Below, one piece after another: positions 1-12,542 of a stretch of DNA of 64,000 nucleotides. The translations under genes and the position numbers were made by a program. The DNA lies in assembly GCF_011764425.1 (NCBI RefSeq), contig NZ_BLPF01000001.1, forward strand, positions 3,773,001-3,837,000, in the 5' to 3' direction. Position 1 is the stretch's first letter. Each line of letters begins with the position of its first letter. The DNA is from Phytohabitans houttuyneae (GTDB lineage Bacteria; Actinomycetota; Actinomycetes; Mycobacteriales; Micromonosporaceae). The notes beneath the pieces were generated by a model. That model searched no databases, was not told the origin of the DNA, and saw only the letters and a program-made list of their open reading frames with translations.

Positions 1-719
1 TGGGCGAAGGTCAGCTCGGAGAGGTTGACCCGCACCCCGTCCGCCACCGTGCGGTAGTTGAGCTCGGTCGGCCAGGCCACCAGCTCCCCCTTGGCAAGTG
101 ACTCCTGCGCGTCGGCTGCCAGCTCGGGCTCGACGCCGACGACCTTCGCGTGCGGCAGCAGCGCGGTGATCGCCGCGGAAACCCCGGAGGCGAGGCCGCC
201 GCCGCCCACCGGCACCAGCACCACGTCGACGTCCGGCAGGTCCTCGGCGATCTCCAGCCCGACGGTCCCCTGGCCGGCGATCACGTCCCGGTGGTCGTAC
301 GGCGGGATCAGCGCCAGACCGTCCTTCGCCGCCCGCTCCTGCGCCACGTCGAGGCGCTCCGGCGGCGGCACCAGCACCACCTCGGCACCGAGCGCGCGTA
401 CCTGGTCGACCTTCACCGCCGGCGCCACGTCCGGGATCACCACGACGCAGGGCGCGCCGGCGCGGCGGGCGGCGTACGCCAGGGCCTGCCCGTGGTTGCC
501 CGACGAGTGCGTGATCACCCCGCGGGCCCGCTGCTCGTCGGTGAGCCGCGCCACCGCGTTCGTGGCGCCGCGGAGCTTGAACGAGCCGACCGGCTGGAGG
601 CTCTCGGGCTTGAGCCACAGGCCGTCGTCCCAGCGCGTGGGCAGGAGCGGCGTGCGGAGGGCCACGCCGGCGATGTTGCGGGCGGCGGCGCGGACATCGT
701 CCAGGGAGGTCAACTGCAT
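1..719 (-). CDS. Threonine/serine dehydratase (PLP-dependent), C-terminus cut off by window edge
   Basis: The protein would deaminate L-threonine or L-serine to the 2-oxo acid and ammonia in the cytoplasm. About 239 codons are visible from the ATG at 719; family members are usually 310-330 residues, so some 80 C-terminal residues lie outside the window. Seen: the PLP-lysine motif GSFKLRGA (Lys about 48), SSGNHGQ (about 72-78) and the phosphate-binding glycine loop GGGGLASG in the second half. No ACT domain can be seen in the available part, so a catabolic or generic serine/threonine dehydratase is as likely as the biosynthetic IlvA. It diverges from the DUF4352 gene across about 65 bp. Family call is firm, exact substrate is not. 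Confidence 0.9.
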   Translation of the reverse strand, partial: MQLTSLDDVRAAARNIAGVALRTPLLPTRWDDGLWLKPESLQPVGSFKLRGATNAVARLTDEQRARGVITHSSGNHGQALAYAARRAGAPCVVVIPDVAPAVKVDQVRALGAEVVLVPPPERLDVAQERAAKDGLALIPPYDHRDVIAGQGTVGLEIAEDLPDVDVVLVPVGGGGLASGVSAAITALLPHAKVVGVEPELAADAQESLAKGELVAWPTELNYRTVADGVRVNLSELTFA

Positions 720-772
720 GGCGTCAAGGGTGCCTTATCACGAAGCCACCTTCGGCACACCGGACAAAAGCC

Positions 773-785
773 TAGAATCACCCAA
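773..785 (+). promoter_or_regulatory. -10 hexamer giving a probable leaderless mRNA
   Basis: TAGAAT at 773-778 ends six bases before the ATG at 785. A transcript starting the usual 6-7 bases after a -10 box would begin on the start codon itself, and there is no purine-rich ribosome site in front. Leaderless mRNAs are common in actinobacteria. The -35 region is weak. Inference from spacing only. Confidence 0.45.
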
Positions 786-1345
786 TGGAAGAACCACCGG
801 ACGGCGAGTCGGGTCGCGGTGCGCGCGTCGCCGTGCTCATCGGCGCCGCGATCGTGCTGGTCTCGCTGTGCTGCTGCGCGGCCGCGGTCGCGGGGGTGGT
901 GACCTGGGGTGACGACGCCTACCGCTGGTTCACCAACGAGCGGGGTGACACCGTGGCCGTCGGCCAGGCCGGGCGGGACGGCGCGTTCGAGTTCACGGTG
1001 TCCCGCATCGACTGCGGCGTCTCCCAGATCGGAGACTCGTTCGTCAACCAGTCGGCCGTCGGCCAGTTCTGCCTGGCCGAGATGACCATCCACAACGTGG
1101 GCAAACGCCCGGCCACGTTCGCCGACGCCCTCCAGCGGGGATACGGGCCGGACGGCGACCGGTACGCGCCGGACAGCGCCGCCGGAATCCTCGCCAACTC
1201 CGAGCAGCAGCTCTTCCAGAACCAGATCAATCCGGGCAACCGGGTGACCGGAGTCGTCGTGTACGACATACCGCCCGACAGCCACATCGCCGAGCTTGAG
1301 CTGCACGAGTCGGAGGACACCGCCGGCCTGCGGGTGAAGGCGTAA
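785..1345 (+). CDS. DUF4352-like membrane-anchored protein
   Basis: A 186-residue protein with an acidic, glycine-rich N-terminus, one hydrophobic segment at about 15-37 that includes a CCC cluster, and an extracytoplasmic beta-rich domain. The domain (FEFTVSRIDCGV..., then FCLAEMTIHNVGKRPATF and a late VVVYDIP) has the layout of DUF4352, an immunoglobulin-like fold common on exported actinobacterial proteins. Two cysteines in the domain (in RIDCGV and QFCLAE) could form a disulfide. The function of the family is unknown. It starts at the ATG six bases after a -10 box and stands alone between a divergent dehydratase and a STAS gene. Confidence 0.75.
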   Translation: MEEPPDGESGRGARVAVLIGAAIVLVSLCCCAAAVAGVVTWGDDAYRWFTNERGDTVAVGQAGRDGAFEFTVSRIDCGVSQIGDSFVNQSAVGQFCLAEMTIHNVGKRPATFADALQRGYGPDGDRYAPDSAAGILANSEQQLFQNQINPGNRVTGVVVYDIPPDSHIAELELHESEDTAGLRVKA

Positions 1346-1419
1346 ACGCCGGTTGGGCGACCCTGTCCTGCGCGCGCACCGCTGGTGGAGTACCTTCGTC
1401 CCCGTACAGGAGGTAGCGA

Positions 1420-1779
1420 ATGTCCTTGACGGTGAGCACGGTCCAGCACGGCGACACATTCGTCGTGACGGTTGCGGGTGAGCTCGACATGGGCACGGCG
1501 CCGCAGTTGCAGGACCAGATCACGGACCTGCTCGACAAGGGGCGCAGCCGGCTGGTCTTTGACCTCGCCGACCTCTCCTTCTGCGACTCGACCGGGCTGT
1601 CGGTCTTCGTCCGCGCGAAAAACAACTGCGACGAGGCGGGCGGCATCTTCCGGCTCGCCGCGCCGCAGCGTGGTGTTCTCCGGATCCTCGAGGTCAGCGG
1701 TCTCGTCGAGGTGCTGGAGACCTACCCCACGGTCGAGGAGGCCAGGACGGCGGGCGCCGCCGCACCCGCCGCCGACTGA
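1420..1779 (+). CDS. STAS-domain anti-sigma factor antagonist
   Basis: A 119-residue single-domain STAS protein of the SpoIIAA/RsbV type. In that family the unphosphorylated form captures an anti-sigma kinase and frees a sigma factor, and phosphorylation of a serine switches it off. Seen: VTVAGELDMGTAPQLQ near the N-terminus and the switch region FCDSTGLSVFV at about 50-60, whose Ser/Thr follows Asp as in the family. A clear AGGAGG at 1408-1413 supports the ATG start. The last ten residues are Ala/Pro-rich. No kinase partner or sigma gene is adjacent, so its partner must be encoded elsewhere. Confidence 0.9.
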   Translation: MSLTVSTVQHGDTFVVTVAGELDMGTAPQLQDQITDLLDKGRSRLVFDLADLSFCDSTGLSVFVRAKNNCDEAGGIFRLAAPQRGVLRILEVSGLVEVLETYPTVEEARTAGAAAPAAD

Positions 1780-1828
1780 GCCTTCTGGTTCGTTCGCTCG
1801 TGCGGCGCTCAAGGCGACGTCTTCCTCC

Positions 1829-1865
1829 GCCGCCCCGAAAACCCCGACTTCGTCGGCGGGGCGGC
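1829..1865. terminator. Inverted repeat between convergent genes, terminator-like
   Basis: GCCGCCCC (1829-1836) pairs with GGGGCGGC (1858-1865) around a 21-base loop, in the gap between the STAS gene (plus) and glpD (minus). There is no T-tract, as is usual in high G+C actinobacteria. It could serve both strands. Confidence 0.4.
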
Positions 1866-1905
1866 TCCGTCCAGACGCCGCCGCGCCAACTCGCTCACTC
1901 ACGCC

Positions 1906-3593
1906 TTAGGTGACCTTGAGACGCTCGGCGTCCGCCGACGCGTCGTCGGGCTGCTCCTGCGACGCCCGCTCCGCGCGCACGCGCGCGTGGTAGTGCTCGA
2001 CCTCCCGGTCCACCCGCTCCGGCGACCACCCGAGCACGCCGGCCATCAGCTCCGCGGCGGGGCGCGCGGCCGCGTCGCCACGATCGAAAACCTCGATCGA
2101 GATCCGGGTACGGCGCGTGAGCACATCCTCCAGCCGCAACGCTCCCTCGTGGCTCGCCGCGTACACCACCTCGGCCCGCACGTAGTCGTCCGCCCCTTCC
2201 AGCGGCTCGCCCAGCTTGTGGTCCGCGTCGATCAGGTCGAAGACCTCGTCGGCGAGCGTGCCGTACCGGCTCAGCAGGTGCTCGACCCGCGCCACGTGCA
2301 GGCCGTGCTTCTGGGCGAGCGCACGGCGCTGGTTCCAGCGGGCGGCGAAGCCCTCCGCGCCGAGAAGCGGGATCTTGTCGGTCACCGAGGGCGGCGCTCC
2401 CCCACCCATGCCGTCGACGGCCGCGTCCACCGCGTCCGCCGCCATCACCCGATACGTGGTGAACTTGCCCCCGCCACCACCACCAGCCCGGGTGACGGGC
2501 TGCCCACGACGTGCTCGCGGGACAGCTTCGAAGTCAGCTCCGACTCGCCGGACAGCAGCGGGCGGAGCCCGGCGTACACGCCCTGGACGTCCTCCCGCGT
2601 GACCGGGGTGACGAGCACGCGGTTGACGTGTTCCAGCAGGTAGTCGATGTCTTTGCGGGTCGCCGCCGGATGCGCCTTGTCCAGGCGCCAGTCGGTGTCG
2701 GTGGTACCGATGATCCAGTGCCGTCCCCAGGGGATCACGAAGAGCACGCTCGTCTCGGTGCGCAGGATCAGCCCGGTGGTCGAGCGGATCCGGTCCCGGG
2801 GCACCACCAGGTGGATGCCCTTGGACGCCCGCACGTGAAACTGTCCCCGCTCGCCCACCAGCGCCTGCGTGTCGTCGGTCCACACGCCGGTCGCATTGAT
2901 CACCTGGCGAGCGCGCACCTCGATCTCGCGGCCGCCCTCCTCGTCGAGCACGCGTACGCCAGCGATGCGGTCGCCCTCACGGACGAAGCCGGTGACCGCG
3001 GCCCGGGACGCGACGTGCGCGCCATAGCTGGCCGCGGTCCGCACCAGAAACTCGGTGAACCGCGCGTCGTCCACCTGCGCGTCGTAGTACCGCAGCGCGC
3101 CGATGAGCGAGTCCTTGCGCAGGCCGGGTGCCGCACGCAGCGCGCCCCGGCGGGTCAGGTGCCGGTGCCGGGGCAGGCCGCGCGCGCTGCCGCTGGACAG
3201 GGACAGCGTGTCGTAGAGCATGACGCCGGCGCCGGCGTACACGCGCTCCCACGCGTGGTGCTTCAACGGATAGAGGAACGCGACCGGCCGCACCAGATGC
3301 GGCGCGAGGCGCTGCAGGAGCAGCCCGCGCTCCCGCAACGCCTCCCGTACCAGCGCGAAGTCGAGCATCTCCAGGTAGCGCAGGCCACCGTGGATCAGCT
3401 TGCTGGATCGGCTGGATGTGCCGCTGGCCCAGTCCCGCGCTTCGAGGAGCCCGACGGTGAGGCCGCGGGTGACGGCGTCCAGCGCGGCTCCCGCGCCGAC
3501 CACACCGCCACCCACGACGACCACGTCCAGCTCGCGCCCGTCGCCCATCGTGTCGAGCGCCCGCGTCCTGGCCTGTGGCGAAAGGGCGGTCAT
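1906..3593 (-). CDS. glpD: Glycerol-3-phosphate dehydrogenase (FAD), frame broken by one missing base
   Basis: Oxidises sn-glycerol 3-phosphate to dihydroxyacetone phosphate at the membrane, passing electrons to quinone. From the ATG at 3593, which overlaps the glpK stop as ATGA, the first about 374 residues are in frame: FAD-binding GGGVVGAG at 28-35, [16 protein letters not shown], and later [16 protein letters not shown]. At 2468-2472 a run of five Cs breaks the frame. With six, the conserved [20 protein letters not shown] continues into the C-terminal domain and ends at the TAA at 1906. Restored length is about 562 residues, normal for the family. The remainder on both sides is well conserved, so I favour a sequencing or assembly error over a decayed gene. 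Confidence 0.93.
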
Positions 3594-5104
3594 ACGTCCA
3601 CCCAATCCAGGGTCCGCTGCACCGCCTTCTTCCACTTGGCGTACCCCTCGTCGCGCTGCTCGTCCGACCAGGTGGGCGACCAGCGCTCGCTCTCGTTCCA
3701 GTTCTGGCGCAGCTCGTCGGTGTTCTTCCAGAAGCCGGTCGCGAGCCCCGCCGCGTACGCGGCGCCGAGCGCGGTGGTCTCCGCCACCACGGGACGGCTC
3801 ACCGGCACGCCGAGGATGTCGGCCTGCAGCTGCATGCAGAGCTTGTTGGCGGTGACGCCACCGTCCACTTTGAGCACGTCGAGGTGCACGCCGGAGTCCT
3901 GCTCCATCGCCACCGCGACGTCGCGGCTCTGGTAGCAGATCGCCTCCAGGGTCGCGCGGGCCAGGTGGGCGTTCGTGTTGTACCGGGAGAGGCCGACGAT
4001 CGCGCCGCGCGCGTCGGACCGCCAGTACGGTGCGAACAGGCCTGAGAAGGCCGGTACGAAGTAGACGCCCCCGTTGTCCTCGACCTGTGCGGCCAGCGCC
4101 TCGCTCTGCGCCGCGCCGCTGATGATGCCGAGCTGGTCGCGCAGCCACTGCACGGCCGAGCCGGTCACCGCGATCGAGCCCTCCAGCGCGTACACCGCGG
4201 GTGCGTCGCCGAGCTTGTAACAGACGGTCGTGAGCAGGCCGGACTTCGAGCGCACCAGCGAGGTACCGGTGTTGAGCAGCATGAAGTTGCCGGTGCCGTA
4301 GGTGTTCTTCGCCTCGCCCTCGGAGAAGCAGACCTGACCCACCGTCGCGGCCTGCTGGTCACCGAGGTCGGCGGTGAGCGGGACCTCGCCGCCGAGCGGG
4401 CCGTTCGGGAGGGTCACCCCGTACCGGCTGGGGTCGGACGAGGGGCGGATCTGCGGGAGCATCGCGCGCGGGATGTTGAAGAACGACAGCAGCTCGTCGT
4501 CCCAGTCCAGCGTCTCCAGGTTCATCAGCATGGTGCGGCTGGCGTTTGTGACGTCGGTGACGTGCACTCCGCCGTCGACACCGCCGGTGAGGTTCCACAG
4601 CAGCCACGTGTCGGTGTTGCCGAAGATGGCCTCGCCGCTTTCCGCCGCGGCGCGTACCCCGTCGACGTTCTCCAGGATCCACTGGATCTTGCCGCCGGAG
4701 AAGTAGGTGGCCGGCGGCAGGCCGGCCTTCTGCCGGATCACGTCGCCCCGACCGTCGCGGTCGAGCGCCGCGGCGATCTGGTCGGTGCGCGTGTCCTGCC
4801 AGACGATCGCGTTGTAGTAGGGGCGGCCGGTGCGCCGGTTCCACACGACGGACGTCTCGCGCTGGTTGGTGATGCCGAGTGCGGCGAGGTCGGAGGCGCT
4901 GAGGCCGCGGCTGTTCATGGCGGTGCGGACAACCGCCGTCGTTCGCTCCCAGATCTCCAGCGGGTTGTGCTCGACCCAGCCGGCCTTGGGCAGGATCTGC
5001 TCGTGCTCCAACTGGTGGCGCCCGACCTCGTTGCCACCGTGGTCGAAGATCATGAATCTGGTACTTGTCGTGCCCTGGTCCACCGCGCCGACGAAGTCAG
5101 CCAT
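3590..5104 (-). CDS. glpK: Glycerol kinase
   Basis: Phosphorylates glycerol to glycerol 3-phosphate with ATP in the cytoplasm. It is 504 residues, the same size as the E. coli enzyme, and intact. Seen: the N-terminal phosphate-binding motif [42 protein letters not shown] and the FGGY-family signature around [18 protein letters not shown]. The ATG at 5104 is preceded by AAGGAG. The gene sits between glpF (22 bp gap) and glpD (4 bp overlap), so uptake, phosphorylation and oxidation are encoded in one operon. A second, diverged glycerol kinase lies across the divergent promoter. Confidence 0.97.
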   Translation of the reverse strand: MADFVGAVDQGTTSTRFMIFDHGGNEVGRHQLEHEQILPKAGWVEHNPLEIWERTTAVVRTAMNSRGLSASDLAALGITNQRETSVVWNRRTGRPYYNAIVWQDTRTDQIAAALDRDGRGDVIRQKAGLPPATYFSGGKIQWILENVDGVRAAAESGEAIFGNTDTWLLWNLTGGVDGGVHVTDVTNASRTMLMNLETLDWDDELLSFFNIPRAMLPQIRPSSDPSRYGVTLPNGPLGGEVPLTADLGDQQAATVGQVCFSEGEAKNTYGTGNFMLLNTGTSLVRSKSGLLTTVCYKLGDAPAVYALEGSIAVTGSAVQWLRDQLGIISGAAQSEALAAQVEDNGGVYFVPAFSGLFAPYWRSDARGAIVGLSRYNTNAHLARATLEAICYQSRDVAVAMEQDSGVHLDVLKVDGGVTANKLCMQLQADILGVPVSRPVVAETTALGAAYAAGLATGFWKNTDELRQNWNESERWSPTWSDEQRDEGYAKWKKAVQRTLDWVDV

Positions 5105-5126
5105 TCTCGTTCTCCTTCGCTGTCTC

Positions 5127-5966
5127 TTACTGCCTCGCCTGGACGGTCTCCGGCTCTGCCTGTGTCGGGATGCGACCGGGCTCGGGCGGGCCTTCCTTGG
5201 GGAGGAACCGGCCGATGAGCAGCTGGTACAGCCCCGCACCGCCCAAGCCGCCCAGGAGCGGCCCGACGATCGGCACCCAGAAGTAGAGGTCGTTGTTCTG
5301 ATCGCGGAAGGCTGTTCCGTACCCCGTGAGGAAGGATGCCAGCCGCGGCCCGAAGTCACGGGCAGGGTTGATGGCGTATCCGGCGTTGGTGCCCCACGCC
5401 ATGCCGATGCCGACCACCAGCAGGCCGATGACGACCGGGGCGAGGTTGGCCGCGGGCGTGTTCTGCCTCAGGTCGGTTAGGGCGAGGATCACGAAGAGCA
5501 GGATCGCAGTACCGATGATCTGGTCGCGGAATCCGCCCCACATGTCGACCGGGAGGGAGCCGTTGCCGGGGAGGGTGGAGAAGACGCCCTGTGACTTGAT
5601 GGTGTGGCCGGGGTCGAACGCGCCGAGGACTTCGGTGTAGTTCCAGCGCACGATCAGCGCGGCCACGAACGCGCCGAGCGTCTGCGCCGCCGTGTAGGGC
5701 AGGACCTTGCGCCACTCGAAGCCTTTGAAGACCGCGAGGGCGAGGGTCACCGCCGGATTGAGGTGGGCGCCGCTGATCCGGGCAGCGACGTAGACGCCGA
5801 GCGTGACGCCGAGGCCCCACGCCCACGCGATGCTGTCGTGGTCACCGATGCCGCCCGCGACGACCTGCGCCACCACCCCCACTCCGAAGAGGATGAGGAT
5901 CATCGTGCCCGCGAACTCCGCTGCCAGCTCGCCGAGGAGTCCCGGGAGTCTCATGCGCTGTGCCAT
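5127..5966 (-). CDS. glpF: Glycerol facilitator (MIP/aquaporin family)
   Basis: A 279-residue channel protein with six predicted membrane segments. The two half-helix motifs are present as HLNPAVT and NPARDFGPR. The Asp directly after the second NPAR is typical of glycerol-conducting aquaglyceroporins and separates them from water-only channels. A strong GGAGG sits seven bases before the ATG at 5966. First gene of the glpF-glpK-glpD operon, transcribed away from the IclR regulator. The hydrophilic, Pro/Glu-rich C-terminal tail of about 20 residues is probably cytoplasmic. Confidence 0.95.
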   Translation of the reverse strand: MAQRMRLPGLLGELAAEFAGTMILILFGVGVVAQVVAGGIGDHDSIAWAWGLGVTLGVYVAARISGAHLNPAVTLALAVFKGFEWRKVLPYTAAQTLGAFVAALIVRWNYTEVLGAFDPGHTIKSQGVFSTLPGNGSLPVDMWGGFRDQIIGTAILLFVILALTDLRQNTPAANLAPVVIGLLVVGIGMAWGTNAGYAINPARDFGPRLASFLTGYGTAFRDQNNDLYFWVPIVGPLLGGLGGAGLYQLLIGRFLPKEGPPEPGRIPTQAEPETVQARQ

Positions 5967-6092
5967 GTTTCCTCCTCGTACCCGGGTTGTTACGAAGCGC
6001 CACGGTAGGGACGCCTAGCGCCCCGGTCAACGAACCCCGGTCGGCATTGTCGAACACTGTTGCTCCAGGCAGAACGGAGTTAGCATGCGGCC
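5967..6092. promoter_or_regulatory. Divergent control region of the glycerol locus
   Basis: The 126 bp between glpF (minus) and the IclR regulator (plus) must hold both promoters and, by analogy with GylR of Streptomyces, the operator. On the minus strand two related blocks, TGTTCGACA (about 6049-6057) and GGTTCGTTG (about 6030-6038), lie roughly two helical turns apart. I regard them as candidate half-sites only. Confidence 0.4.
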
Positions 6093-8366
<2,274 letters not shown>

Positions 8367-8408
8367 CCCTTGCCCGCGCTTGGCCTTGCCCGGTTGATGC
8401 CTTGCCCC

Positions 8409-8470
8409 GTTGATCAGGGACTTTGTGGGTGGACACGCCGGCCGACTCGCCCACCAACTCCCTGATCAAC
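8409..8470. repeat. Dispersed inverted repeat, copy 1 (TTGATCAGGGA arms)
   Basis: GTTGATCAGGGA (8409-8420) and its exact complement (8459-8470) bound a 62-bp element. The pairing continues imperfectly inward (TGTGGGTGG against CCACCAAC). A second copy with the same outer arms is at 16,900-16,946. Both lie just downstream of gene ends. This looks like a REP/MITE-type intergenic repeat that could also act as a terminator. Confidence 0.7.
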
Positions 8471-8517
8471 CGCCGCCGGGGAGGCGTCGTGAGGCGCGGG
8501 GTCGATAGCGTGGATCT

Positions 8518-8946
8518 GTGGATCTTCGGGGCATAGAGGTGCGGGATCACCTGGAGGGATCGCGGCTGGGGCAGCTCATGGGGCTCTTCGCCGCCGGGTG
8601 GTGGACTGAGGACCGGGTGGCGGAGGATGTGGCGGCGATGCTCGCGGCGTCCGACCTTGTCTTCGCGCTCGTGCACCGCCCCGACGACCGGCTCGTCGGG
8701 TTTGCCCGCGTGCTGACCGACGGCGTCTACCTGGCCCTGGTGCTCGACGTGCTCGTAGCGCCGGACGCGCGCGGCTCGGGCGTCGGGGCCATGCTGATGG
8801 ACGCCGTCGTGCGGCATCCGCGCCTGGCGCGCGTCCGGAGTGTCGAGCTTGTCTGCCAGCCGGAGCTCTTCGGGTTTTACCGGCGGTGGGGCTTTACCGA
8901 GCAGGTCGGTCGCTCGACGCTGATGCGCCTCACTCGGTCTTCGTGA
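8518..8946 (+). CDS. GNAT-family N-acetyltransferase
   Basis: A 142-residue single GNAT domain. Seen: VGFARVLTDGVYLALVLDVLVAPDARGSGVGAMLMDAVV, which contains the acetyl-CoA pyrophosphate loop (R/Q-x-x-G-x-G/A form, here ARGSGVG), and the late LFGFYRRWGFTEQ typical of motif B. The substrate cannot be read from sequence. The chosen start is a GTG at 8518 about 50 bp after the inverted repeat. Its 3' end overlaps the convergent small membrane protein gene by 17 bp. Confidence 0.85.
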   Translation: MDLRGIEVRDHLEGSRLGQLMGLFAAGWWTEDRVAEDVAAMLAASDLVFALVHRPDDRLVGFARVLTDGVYLALVLDVLVAPDARGSGVGAMLMDAVVRHPRLARVRSVELVCQPELFGFYRRWGFTEQVGRSTLMRLTRSS

Positions 8947-9436
8947 CGGTCGAGGCGGTCACCGTGCCTTCCGCGTCGGCGCCGCCCTCCACGCTCACCT
9001 TGTCGCCCGCCTTGAGGTCCTTGAGCTTGCCCGGCACGCTGACGGACGTGTCGCCGTCGGTCCGCACAGTGACCACCTCGCCCGAGGCCGTCTCGATGTA
9101 GACGGTGGTGCCGTCGACCAGCTTCACCGTGCCGGTGGTCGCCTCGGCGCTCTGGCCGCTGGCGCTCGGCGCGCCCTGCCCGGTCTGTGCGCCGCCGCCC
9201 GGGAACCCCTCCGGAAAGCCGCCCTGGCCGCGGTAGCCACCCGGGCCGCCGCCGGGACCCGCGGCGGCGGGCGTCTCGCCGTAGGCCTTCTGCACCTCGA
9301 CGCCCGCCACGAAGCCGCCGACCAGCAGCAGCGCCAGGCCGAACACGATGGTCCACCTGTTCCACCAGCGGCGGCTCGCGGCCGCGGCCAGCTCGGTGTC
9401 CAATGTGGATGCGGTCAACACGGGCTCCCGGGTCAC
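8930..9436 (-). CDS. Small membrane-anchored protein with DUF5666-like domain
   Basis: A 168-residue protein: short cytoplasmic N-terminus, one membrane helix at about 28-47, a Gly/Pro-rich linker ([22 protein letters not shown]) and a small C-terminal beta domain ([26 protein letters not shown]... [11 protein letters not shown]). That domain has the pattern of DUF5666/OB-like domains found beside efflux systems. The GTG at 9436 overlaps the permease stop as GTGA, making it the last gene of the seven-gene export operon. The function is unknown; a periplasm-side accessory of the transporter is a reasonable guess. Confidence 0.7.
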   Translation of the reverse strand: MTREPVLTASTLDTELAAAASRRWWNRWTIVFGLALLLVGGFVAGVEVQKAYGETPAAAGPGGGPGGYRGQGGFPEGFPGGGAQTGQGAPSASGQSAEATTGTVKLVDGTTVYIETASGEVVTVRTDGDTSVSVPGKLKDLKAGDKVSVEGGADAEGTVTASTVTKTE

Positions 9437-10619
9437 TCGTAGCGGAGGGCGTCGATGGGGCGCAGGCCGGCCGCGCGGTTGGCCGGCACGCTGCCGAAGA
9501 AGAGGCCGATCGCGACCGAGACGCCCAGGGCGAGCGCGATCGAGCTGGGCACGATGATCGGCTTTACGCCGACGATCGTGAAGTTGCTGCCGACGAGCGC
9601 GGCCGCCACGCCCAGACCACCGCCCAACAGGCTCAGCATCGTCGCCTCGGCCAGGAACTGGGTCAGGATCACCCGGCGTGGCGCGCCGAGCGCCTTGCGG
9701 ATGCCGATCTCGCGGGTCCGCTCGGTCACCGTGACGAGCATGATGTTGGTGATGCCGATGCCGCCGACCAGCAGGCTGATGCCGGCCACCGCCCCCAGCA
9801 GCGTCGTGAACGTGTCCGCGGTCTCGGTCTGCGTCTCCAGCAACTGCGACGCGTTTTGGATGCGGTAGGGCTGGGTGGTCGAGCCTGCCGTCGTCTCGAT
9901 CCGCTGGGACAGGATGAGCGAGACCTGCGACTGCGCGTCGGCGACCTTTTCCGACGAGCTAGCTTCCACGATGATCGAGTTGAACGGACCGTATCCGACG
10001 AGCGCCTGCTGCACCGCGGTGAGCGGCGCGATGGCCAGGTCGTTGGCGTCCATGAAGCCCGAGGCGCTGCTCTTTTCCTCCAGCACGCCCACCACCGTGA
10101 AGAGCGCGCCGCTCACGGTGATCTCCTCGCCGACCGGGTCGAGGCCGGGAAACAGCTCCTCCGCGACCGTCTGCCCGATCACGACCACCCGGCGTCCCTG
10201 CGCCACGTCTTCTTCGGTGAACGCGGACCCGGTTTCCACCGGCGAGTTGGACGCGCCGAAATAGCTCGGATAGCTGCCGACGAACTGCTGCACCGAGTGG
10301 TCGGTGCCCTCATACGTGAGGGTCGCCTGCGTGCTGGCGACCGGCGACACCGAGGTGACATCCGGCGCGAGCACCGGGTCGTCGAGTGCCTCGGCCACCT
10401 CGCGCGTCAGCACGTCGCCGCCGCCGACGCCCTGCACGGTCAGCGTCTTGGTGCCCAGCGCCTCGATCCGCTCGGCCACCTCGCGCGCCGAACCGTTGCC
10501 CACCGCGACGAGCAGGATCACGGCGGCGACGCCTATCAGGATGCCCAGCATCGTGAGGCCGGAGCGGAGCTTGTTGGCCCCGATCCCGCGGACCGCAAAG
10601 CGCAGCACCTCGAAAACGC

Positions 10620-10623
<4 letters not shown>
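9433..10623 (-). CDS. MacB-type ABC transporter permease (FtsX domain)
   Basis: A 396-residue permease with an N-terminal membrane helix ([21 protein letters not shown]), a large extracytoplasmic MacB_PCD-like domain (about 45-265), and a C-terminal FtsX block of three helices with the conserved coupling segment [24 protein letters not shown]. The topology is that of mechanotransmission exporters, which act with a membrane-fusion protein. The ATG at 10,623 overlaps the ATPase stop (ATGA). It would work with the ATPase at 10,620-11,330 and one or both fusion proteins. The substrate is unknown. Confidence 0.92.
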
Positions 10624-11326
<703 letters not shown>

Positions 11327-11330
<4 letters not shown>

Positions 11331-12501
11331 CGGCCACCACCGGGGGTCGCTGGCCGCCGCCCGGGAAGCCTCCACCGCCGGGGAGCCCACCGCCGCCGGG
11401 GAAGCCGCCGCCGGGGAACGTGCCCTGGTTGGTGGAAGTGCTCGACGTGGTGATCACGACCTGCTCGCCGACCGTGAGCCCCGACTTGATCTCGGTGGCG
11501 CTGTCGCCCTCAAGTCCGATCTCGACGGTGCGCACGACCCGCTGGCCGCCCTCCAGCACGGTCACCGTGTGGCGGGTGCCGACGCTGGTGAGGGCCGCCG
11601 AGTTGACATACACCACGTTTTCCGCCTGCCCGACGGTCACCGACACCTCGACGCTCTGACCCGCGCGCACCCCGTCGGGCAGCGTGTCGAGCGTGAACGT
11701 CACCCCATACGTCACGACGTTGTTTTCCGAGGTCGCGTTGGGGTCGATCGCGGCGAGGCTGGCCGTGGACTCGGCACCGGGCAGCGCATTCCACGTGACG
11801 GTGCCGGACTGCCCGCTCTTGAGCTTGGTGGCGTCGGCCTCGGCCACCGATGCGGCCACCTCCAGCCGCGTGAGGTCTGCGATCTCGACGAAGCCCGACG
11901 ATGACGAGTCGGACCCGTCGCCCCCGGTGCTTCCACCGCTCGACCCGCTGCTCGACGCCGAGCTGCCCACCGTGCCGTTGACCGCTGTCACCGTGCCGGC
12001 CATCGGCGCCTTGAGCGTGGTGCCGGCGACCCCGTCCTCGGCCTCGGCGACATCCAGCTCGGCCTGCTCGACCTCGGCCTCCGCCTCCGCCGTGTCGCTG
12101 TCGGCATCCTCGGCGCGGTCGAGCGCGGCCTGCGCGGCGTCGAGATTGGCCTCGGCGGCGTCGAGCTGCCGCTGCGCCGCGGTGCCGTCCACCTTGGCGA
12201 GCACCTGGCCCTTGGTCACCTTGTCGCCCACCTGGACGTGGATCTCGGTGACCGTGCCGGACGTGTCGAACGAGGCGCTCGCGGTCGACGCGCTCTGCAC
12301 CGTGCCGGAGGCGGAGACCGTCGCCGTGACCGTGCCCTGTGCGACCGGAACGGTGCGGCTGTCACCGGTGCCCGTCTCGGCGGCCTCGGCCCTGGCGAAA
12401 GACGTGTATGCCCACGTCGCCGCGGCGGCCAGGACCAGCGCGAGCGCGACGTTGACAAGCAGAGCCGGGGACAGGCCCAACCTCGGCAGGGATCGGCGCA
12501 T
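11327..12501 (-). CDS. HlyD/MacA-type membrane-fusion protein, 3' end shifted by one missing base
   Basis: N-terminal membrane anchor ([20 protein letters not shown]), lipoyl-like half ([25 protein letters not shown]), a coiled-coil hairpin rich in Ala/Glu, a second lipoyl half ([16 protein letters not shown]), a Ser/Gly linker, and beta-barrel and membrane-proximal domains. As written, the frame runs about 100 bp into the ATPase gene with an arginine-rich nonsense tail. Adding one G to the run at 11,342-11,346 ends the protein as GQRPPGGGR at a TGA that overlaps the ATPase GTG, matching the other junctions of this operon. I use the ATG at 12,501; a TTG at 12,534 is possible. Confidence 0.85.
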
Positions 12502-12542
12502 GCGCGAAAGCTTGGAGGAGGCGCCTCGGAGCAACCCCCGCG